From Callorhinus ursinus (Eukaryota > Chordata > Mammalia > Carnivora > Otariidae), in contig NW_020312827.1 in assembly GCF_003265705.1 (NCBI RefSeq), positions 15,654,154 to 15,718,153 on the forward strand: a DNA stretch of 64,000 bases. Reading direction: 5' to 3'. The translations under genes were made by a program, and so were the position numbers. Of the stretch, positions 57,840 through 64,000 are shown in pieces. Below the pieces are notes generated by a model. It was not told the DNA's origin, made no database searches, and worked only from the letters and a program-made list of their open reading frames with translations. Each line of letters starts with the position of its first letter. Position 1 is the first letter of the stretch.

Positions 57840-58755
57840 TAATCTTTTAGAATGAAAAACTGATACCATTATTTATTGTAAAATGGAAACAAAAGAGATT
57901 TTAAGGAGGAAGAATCCAAAGCACAAGCAGAAAGTTATAGATTATTGGTGAATTGAGTTAAAAGTATCTTAATGTTCTTAGTGGATTCAAACCTCATATC
58001 AGATAAGACTGGTTATCTTATATGCAATCACCATAGACCCCTTAGCCCAATTAGTTGTAGAAAATCTCTTAGATATAATCATGTTCACACATCTTGTGAA
58101 TGATGTAACCAAGAAGGAATCCAAGTGATTCATGTTCTCATTCCATGATGACATGTGAATGCATTAGAGTACGCCTATTTTCATCAACTTGTATTTTTTC
58201 TTCCTTTCCACTCCTATATGTGCCGCACAAACTAGTCAGCAATGAGATAGAAACCAATCACTTTTTCCAAATAATATTAAATTAGGCTGTACGTGAACAA
58301 CCTCAAATGTTTTCTTAAAATATAAAGTGCTGTCTTAACTGCAAAAGCTGCATGCAATATTAACACTCTTCTTTTTGTATTTATTATCTTATTAACTTTG
58401 GTAGTATTCTGAAGTTGATATAACATGATTTATTAGCTCTAGTCTCATGCTGTCTGTTTTCCATGATTCCATTATCTTCTTTCTGAATTATGACTTTCTT
58501 CATTATTTTTCTATCATTTCAATAAATAATTAGATTTGTTTCACTGCAAGTCATAGGGTCATTTATCCAAGTGAATTTTCACAAGATTATATATAAATTC
58601 ATTATCCTGCAATTATACTATTAACCTACCTTCTTCCTACATAAACAAAGATTTCAAAAACTATCATATGATGCTTACAGTATCTATTATTTGTTATCTT
58701 CAGATTTAAAAAAAGCCATTTGTGTTTATTTAGTTATTTCTATTTCTAGTTCCTT
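57840..58755. other. Unassigned AT-rich DNA
   Basis: No family or gene is recognised. Confidence 0.5.
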
Positions 58756-58771
58756 ATATATTTCCTCTTTA

Positions 58772-58963
58772 TTTTTAATTTCTTTTTAAATATTAATTAA
58801 TTAGAGAGAGAGAGAGCACTAGTGAGTAGCAGCAGAGGAAGAAAAGTAGACTTCCCTCTGAGCGTGGACCCTGAGGTGGGGCTTATTCCAGGTCCCTGAG
58901 ATCATGACCTGAACTGAAACCAAGAGTCAGACTCTTAACCAACTGAGTCACCCAGGCACCCCT
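58772..58963 (-). mobile_element. CAN-SINE, older-looking variant, minus orientation
   Basis: TTTAATTTCTTTTTAAATAT, (GA)n, AGAAAAGTAGACTTCCCTCT, then the diverged CTGAACTGAAACCAAGAGTC and CTCTTAACCAACTGAGTCAC, and CCAGGCACCCC. The ACTGAAACCAAGAGTCAGACTC text replaces 'gccgaaggcagacgc' of the other copies. TSDs: ATATTTCCTCTTTA (58758-58771) and ATATTTCCTCTTTA (58966-58979). Confidence 0.93.
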
Positions 58964-58984
58964 AAATATTTCCTCTTTAGATCC

Positions 58985-59500
58985 AGAAGACTAATCTGGG
59001 AAATAAAGATGTCAAATAACTGACCACGTAAATGAGGAAAGATACAGTTTTTAAATAAAATAATATTAATATTACATATGTATCATTTCTCCCTCCACCT
59101 CCTCCAACTATATTCAAAGCAGGTAAACTGGGGCCAGAGTTCATGTACAAAAACCACTTCTAAGTATTCTCTTTACATTACAGTCTCTTAATTTGAATCT
59201 TAGAGTTTCTTCTAAGAAACATATTGAGAGAATTTTTATGAAATGCAATCAGTTCTACTGAGATGTTGATATTGTTGTGTGTTTGTTGATGGTATGTTTC
59301 AACTCTCTGGAGTGCCTTCCTTGATGTGATACAGTTATAGTCATTAGAGCAGGGTTTTTTTTTTTCTTCTTCTAAAATAGTTCAGTTGTTATTTACTCTT
59401 TGGATTCATTAATTGATTATATCATTAGTGAAAAATACAGTCCAACAGAGAAGAATAAAGTTTTTTTTATTCAGCATATTCAGGTGAATATTCTCTTATC
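58985..59500. other. Unassigned DNA
   Basis: No family is recognised. A T11 run lies near 59357. Confidence 0.5.
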
Positions 59501-59504
59501 TGGT

Positions 59505-59650
59505 GGACACTATTTAACACACATCATTGTCAAAATAAATCTGCAAAGCAGATATTAATATTGCCATAACAATTTGCACATGGGGAAACTGAGGCTTATA
59601 GGAGATCAATAGCTGTGAAGTGGCAGATTCCTGAGGATATGTTGCCTCTC
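59505..59650 (-). mobile_element. MIR SINE, minus orientation
   Basis: TTAACACACATCATTGTCAA, then GCACATGGGGAAACTGAGGC, then TTATAGGAGATCAATAGCTG, TGAAGTGGCAGATTCCTGAG. The diagnostic GGGGAAACTGAGGC core is intact. Confidence 0.8.
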
Positions 59651-60035
59651 AGATGGATAACCAAGTACCTCTGTTAGTGGATGCCCGAGCTGTCTCTCTA
59701 GAAGGACTGACCAGTTGTAACTCTGCCTATGATGGAAAAAGATAAATGATCAGAGGAGATGAGCAAGTACTAAAAACATCTAGTGTCTTTAGGCAAAAAC
59801 ACAGCTTCTAATGGGAGGTTTCTCAGACAAGCATACTCTTACAGTCATCTTAGGCTAATCTAATTAAGTTTTTTGGATCCTTCACCAAACTCAATGTTGA
59901 CTGAATTAATGAGTAGCAAAATCATACAAAAAACTTTGCTCTTGATCACTTCAGTCATAAAGCCAAGCATGCCAGAGAATAAAGAAACAGTGATTTCAGG
60001 ATATCTAGCACATAAACTCTGACGATGCTCAAGAG
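59651..60035. other. Unassigned DNA
   Basis: No feature is recognised. Confidence 0.5.
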
Positions 60036-60039
60036 TAAG

Positions 60040-60135
60040 GATTCTTGATTTATTAATAGTTGTGTCCTAATGACCTAACAAAATGACTATTGCATAGTAG
60101 ATATTAGATAAATATTTGATGATTGATTGCCTGAA
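60040..60135 (+). mobile_element. L2 LINE 3' end
   Basis: ACTATTGCATAGTAGATATT, then AGATAAATATTTGATGATTG match the L2 terminus 'gcacatagtaggcactcaataaatatttgttgaatga'. A purine-rich AAGGGAAAAAGGGAAAGAGG stretch follows at 60141-60168. Confidence 0.6.
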
Positions 60136-60139
60136 GCAA

Positions 60140-61035
60140 GGAAGGGAAAAAGGGAAAGAGGGAAGGAAAGAGTTACCAATGTCTGTGGTAAAAGGGTTTG
60201 TTTCTGATCATATCCCAAACTGAACAGGTCAGTTATTTTCCCATTTTCTTTTAGAAAGTTTTAGAATTCCTTGTGTACTATTAGCATGGTCCTATGCACA
60301 GCTCACCCCTAAGATGTTAACACTCCCTTATTTTCAGATCTCACATTCTTGTCTAGATTCAGTATTACCAAAGCATTTCAATTCTAACATGCATCTTAGC
60401 TACATAGTACTTCCTGTTTTAATGGTTACTTAACTGGAATGTCTTTCTACTAATCATGGTGGGAACTGCTTAGTAGTAACAGAATATCAGCTCTCTCCAC
60501 TGTCTTACTCTAGGGAGAAGAGAGAGGTGAATTCTTGCAGCTCTATTTATTTCCCTCCCAGAAAAAAAAATAAAAATAAAAAAGGACAAATATAAGCAGA
60601 AAACACCCTGAGAAAAAAAGCAAGCAGCAAGCAGGTGAAGATATTTACTCTTTTCAGTTTTCACAATATGTAGACAAGGCACTTAATTTGTGGTCTCAAT
60701 GTTTTGATGTGGTTCCCATGTTCACATTTCTGGCAGCCTTGTATGTCATTGCCCACTGAATCAGAGCATAACCACACTGCCACAGGTGGCCTGCAGACTC
60801 AGCACAATATAAAAGCCATCCACTGGACCCTGACACAGAGGCTGCCAACATATGCAATGCTCTTAGAAGATAATCAGTCCATCATTTAATGCATCATATT
60901 TCTTGCTGTTGTATAATATTCTCACATTAAGAGATGTTCATTCACAGCTTTAGAGTGATTCCTGTCATCTGGGACTTGCCCATTCCAAAACCCAGGAAAT
61001 TTTAAAGCTTATCAATTGAGTTGTATAGCTTCTAT
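60140..61035. other. Unassigned DNA
   Basis: A-rich text at 60562-60588 (AAAAAAAAATAAAAATAAAA). No gene or family is recognised. The 70-codon minus and 61-codon plus frames have no domain. Confidence 0.5.
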
Positions 61036-61039
61036 TGCA

Positions 61040-61040
<1 letters not shown>

Positions 61041-61080
<40 letters not shown>
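61041..61080 (+). repeat. (AC)n microsatellite
   Basis: Twenty uninterrupted AC units, 40 bp. The Val/Cys run in the minus frame at 60965-61171 is its translation. Confidence 0.98.
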
Positions 61081-61082
<2 letters not shown>

Positions 61083-61084
61083 CA

Positions 61085-61735
61085 CATCATCATGTATGCA
61101 TGGTCAAGAGGAACATATTGATACCTGAGAGATAAGAATCCAAGCTGTCGTTGCTCCTTTTTCAGAGACAAAAAAAAAATTCTTATTGTTTCATTGAATG
61201 TTATTTACTGATAGTCTATAAGTCCCTTACAATCAAATTTCTTTTTATTACTTTGTATCTTCCTTTGGTGCTCAGCCCAGTTTCTTGTACCTCTCTCAGC
61301 TCAATATTTGTTTGCTAACTACCAGGTTACTTGGAGAAGAGTAAAACACAGCGATTTATGCTACAGTTGATTTTCCACAAGTAGGTATTCTGCAACAAAA
61401 CAAGTTCCTAGTGGTCTTTAACTGTGCTTTATATGTCAAATATGCCCTTAACACAACATTTTGACCTGGATTATGTACAAATGATGAATTACATCTACAC
61501 ATACTGCTATGTCATAGTTAATTTGTAAAAGATATCTGGAACCATGGTATGGTCACTTTTTGTACGATTTTTTTTTCATCGCATCAAGGCACATTTATTA
61601 TACCAAATAGAGAAAGTATTCAAACCTACTCCAAAGTTTAGACAAAGTCCAACTGTTTCATATGAATGGCGGTTGAGTCTTCTTAAAAATTAGTGAAAAC
61701 CTCATAAAACTCTCTTCCATTCTTCCCTCCTTCCT
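61085..61735. other. Unassigned DNA
   Basis: No family is recognised. Runs of A9 near 61171 and T9 near 61568, and TTCC units at 61722-61752. Confidence 0.5.
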
Positions 61736-61749
61736 TTCATCCCTTCCTT

Positions 61750-61900
61750 CCTAAATGTCCTGTGCCAGGGACTGAATCAACCCATGACAATGTAATAAAT
61801 AAAGAAGTGTATAGATGTGACTTCCATTAGCTTACTGTCCAATGACAGTGACAGACAAATGAATATGTAATTGCAAAGAAATGTGCTGTCAAGCTACTTC
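61750..61900 (-). mobile_element. L2-like relic, minus orientation (weak)
   Basis: AAATGTCCTGTGCCAGGGAC, ATGACAATGTAATAAATAAA, CAGTGACAGACAAATGAATA resemble the inverted L2 end and the adjoining 'agacagacaataaacaa' text. Diverged. Confidence 0.45.
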
Positions 61901-62288
61901 CCTTGTGAACAAAGCCAGACAATAAAGGACAGGCCTGATAAGGCTAAGATAAAGCTCTTCAGACACACTTCACACTGTTCTGGTGGCCTGAACACAGTAG
62001 TACCTGAGTAGTGAGAGGGTAACTCCACAGACGCCGTTGATTGCAGACCTGGAAATCATAACCTAGATTCAACATCCATCATCACAGGACAAGTTCATTT
62101 TGTCGCTGTCATGTATGTCACTATGGGAATAACTGTTTTGCTAAGTAGCCAGCATCTGATCAGAGATGAGAAGAAAAGAAGTCAGAGAAAGCAGTTTTTC
62201 ACTTACTGGTTGCCTCTTCCTTGACCTAGAGAATTCCATGGAGTACCAGCATAATAGCACTCTGTGACCTGCAAGGGGAAGGATTTCT
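61901..62288. other. Unassigned DNA
   Basis: No feature is recognised. Confidence 0.5.
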
Positions 62289-62300
62289 TAAAGAATCTTT

Positions 62301-62414
62301 AGGGAGTGTTCCTTATAGTTAGGAGTCTGTTTCTTGTTTTGTGTCTCTCTCTCTCTCTATTTTTCCCTCTGCTTGTTTAAAAAAAAAGGTATAAAATAAA
62401 TAAAACACTAAAAA
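62301..62414 (+). mobile_element. 5'-truncated CAN-SINE (probable)
   Basis: Only the 3' half is readable: AGGAGTCTGTTTCTTG, a (TC)n run at 62343-62359, CCCTCTGCTTGTTTAAAAAA, and an AAAATAAATAAAACACTAAA tail. The possible duplication TAAAGAATCTTT / AAAAGAATCTTT lies at 62289-62300 and 62413-62424. The tRNA-derived head with the A and B boxes is missing. Confidence 0.55.
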
Positions 62415-62429
62415 AAAGAATCTTTCAAT

Positions 62430-62815
62430 AGTGTGTCAAAGAGAATGGAAAGAAACTAAGAGGCCAGGTGAATGGGCATGCAAAGAGAGCTGGCTGACCA
62501 TTTATCGTATCAATGTCAATCCTTCCTGTACATGAATGCTCTGTCTTTCCTGCCATTTGACATGAATGGGACATACAACAGCTTTAGAACTTGACACTGA
62601 GCCAAACCCCAAATGGTTTTGAAGAACATCACAGTGAGTTTACTAGGGAAGTCCCTTTGATCAGGTCCCATATAAGTCATTTGCACAGGAACGGTGTCTA
62701 GGCCAGTTATACAAATAAAGTAAGACAATATTAAGGCTTATGTTGTTAGTTAACACAAATAAAGCCAATTTGCATATGGTGACCATGTTTTAATAAGAGA
62801 TCTGCCATTTATGAA
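62430..62815. other. Unassigned DNA
   Basis: No family is recognised. The 70-codon minus frame at 62516-62728 has no domain. Confidence 0.5.
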
Positions 62816-62819
62816 ACAC

Positions 62820-63010
62820 TCACTTGATGACATAGAGTACCTAGTATGCATTATCATATTAAAGCCCTAAACGGCTCTATCTAATAAGCATTTTATTCCT
62901 GATTTACAGATGTGAAGCTGAGGACCTCAGAGAGTTTTTGTTTCCAAATAATATAGCTAGCAGATGATAGACTGAGGATGTAAACGCTATTGGTCAGTTC
63001 CAGGGTCCAT
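62820..63010 (-). mobile_element. MIR SINE, minus orientation
   Basis: CTAGTATGCATTATCATATT, TTTTATTCCTGATTTACAGA, TGTGAAGCTGAGGACCTCAG, ATATAGCTAGCAGATGATAG, ACTGAGGATGTAAACGC: nearly full inverted MIR. Confidence 0.85.
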
Positions 63011-63119
63011 TTTTATGTTATTATATAAAGCTGCCTCCCTGAAATGGTATTTAAGACATGACTTCTTCCTCAAGGAATTTGTGATCTTGGCACAGAAATA
63101 GAGTCTATGATTGAATATA

Positions 63120-63205
63120 AATCAGAATTTATTTGCTGAACACCTTTGTGGACAACATACTATGAGGTTTATAAAAATACTTACAGGATAGCCCCTGTCC
63201 TTAAA
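63120..63205 (-). mobile_element. L2-like 3' end, minus orientation (weak)
   Basis: GAATTTATTTGCTGAACACC, TTTGTGGACAACATACTATG, GATAGCCCCTGTCCTT follow inverted L2 terminal order. Confidence 0.5.
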
Positions 63206-63222
63206 AAAAGGTTTCTTTAAAA

Positions 63223-63423
63223 ACAACAACAACAAATATATATATATAGAGAGAGAGAGAGAGAGGGGGGGTGAGGGGTACAAGGAGAGGAAAAGAGAAT
63301 CTTAAGCAGGCTCTGTGCTTAACGTGGAGCCCGACGTGGGGCTCAATCTCACAACCCTGAGATCATGACCTGTGCTGAAATCAAGAGTCTGATGCTTAAC
63401 CGACTGAGCCACTCAGGCACCCC
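63223..63423 (-). mobile_element. CAN-SINE, older-looking variant, minus orientation
   Basis: AACAACAACAAATATATATA and a (GA)n tract, then CTTAAGCAGGCTCTGTGCTT, GTGGAGCCCGACGTGGGGCT, then CTGTGCTGAAATCAAGAGTC and GAGCCACTCAGGCACCCC. It shares the CTGAAATCAAGAGTC-type text with the copy at 58772. Weak TSDs: GGTTTCTTTAAAA (63210-63222) and GGCTTCTTAAAA (63428-63439). The tail has become a mixed CAA/TA repeat. Confidence 0.93.
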
Positions 63424-63439
63424 AAGATGGCTTCTTAAA

Positions 63440-64000
63440 ATCAAAACCACCATCTCCATATCACCTCACTTCTGCTGGAGGTGACAAATGCTGGCGAGGC
63501 TGTTGAGTAGTTGGAACTCTTGTACATGGGAATGTACAATGGTGGGAATGAAAATTGGTGCAGCCACTGTGGAAAATAGTATGGAGGTTCTTTAAGAACC
63601 TCCATAAATAGAACTACCATGTGACCCAGGAATCCCATTCCTGAGCACGTATCTGAAGGAAATAAAATTGTTATCTTGAAGACATCTGTACTCCTATGTT
63701 CGTGGCAGCATTGTTCACAGTGACTATGACATGAAAACAGCATAAGTGTTCATCATCAGACAGACAGATAATGAAAACATGGTATATTATACAATGGAAT
63801 AGTATCCAGATGTAAAAAAAAGAAGGAATACCTGTTATTTGCATCTTTGAGGGCATTCTACTAAGTGAAATAAATCAGACACAAAGAAAGAACCGACTTA
63901 TATGTAAAATCTATAAAAGTTGAACTCATAGAAACCAAGAGTAGATTGGTGGTCTCCTGGGGGTTGGGGAGTAAGGGAAATGGAGAGATACAATTCAGAA
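63440..64000 (+). mobile_element. L1 LINE 3' portion, continues past the window end
   Basis: ORF2 end and 3'UTR text: CTGGAGGTGACAAATGCTGG, AATGGTGGGAATGAAAATTG, GTGCAGCCACTGTGGAAAAT, TATGGAGGTTCTTTAAGAAC, ATACAATGGAATAGTATCCA, TCTACTAAGTGAAATAAATC, GATTGGTGGTCTCCTGG. The 100-codon minus frame at 63441-63743 is the antisense of this L1. The 3' end lies beyond position 64000. Confidence 0.9.

Noticed and set aside
63441..63743. 100-codon minus-strand frame
   Set aside because: It is the antisense of an L1 3' portion.

Overview
This is vertebrate nuclear DNA from a carnivoran mammal. The diagnostic elements are tRNA-derived CAN-SINEs: a head reading GGCGCCTGGGTGGCTCAG, A- and B-box promoter motifs, a CT-rich stretch and an AATAAATAAAATCTT tail. 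Twelve near-complete copies and one truncated copy are visible. Two 3' tips of the young carnivore L1 family are also present. From memory, the SINE consensus looks more like non-canid caniforms (bear, seal, mustelid) than dog, but the species cannot be fixed from this window.

I see no protein-coding gene, rRNA, functional tRNA, CRISPR or prokaryotic feature. Open frames are short (131 codons at most), and most overlap L1, SINE, LTR or microsatellite sequence. The window is AT-rich intergenic or deep-intronic DNA. It is a layered record of transposition: ancient L2, MIR, MER5A-like and Tigger elements, then MaLR (MLT1) LTRs and old L1M fragments, then CAN-SINEs and young L1 tips inserted into the older copies.

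Layout. 0-3 kb: a young L1 3' tip followed by two old L1 fragments, all +. 3-11 kb: sparse MIR/L2 relics and a (GGAA)n tract. 11-15 kb: a MIR, an old L1 5'UTR/ORF1 fragment, a CAN-SINE, and a Tigger1-type element split by a CAN-SINE. 15-26 kb: mostly unassigned DNA with MIR/L2 copies and four CAN-SINEs, two of them inside MIRs. 26-36 kb: an L1 3' end, (TA)n and (GT)n tracts, a MER5A-like relic and two CAN-SINEs. 36-42.7 kb: a MIR, an MLT1 LTR (+), an L2, an (AAAG)n tract holding a 10-N assembly gap, an MLT1 LTR (-), a 1.8 kb L1 (-) and an LTR-like block. 43-50.7 kb: three MIRs in 0.7 kb, two CAN-SINEs, a CT/CA microsatellite, a possible retroviral dUTPase relic and an MLT1 LTR split by a young L1 tip. 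50.7-64 kb: an AT-rich tract, an LTR-like block, a 1.8 kb L1 (+), MIR/L2 relics, two older-looking CAN-SINEs and an L1 that runs off the end.

Nothing here works together as a pathway. The useful content is the nested insertion chronology, the target-site duplications (TSDs), the polymorphism-prone microsatellites, and a few unexplained stretches to test for conservation. Repeat family names come from recognising consensus features by eye; no database search was run.
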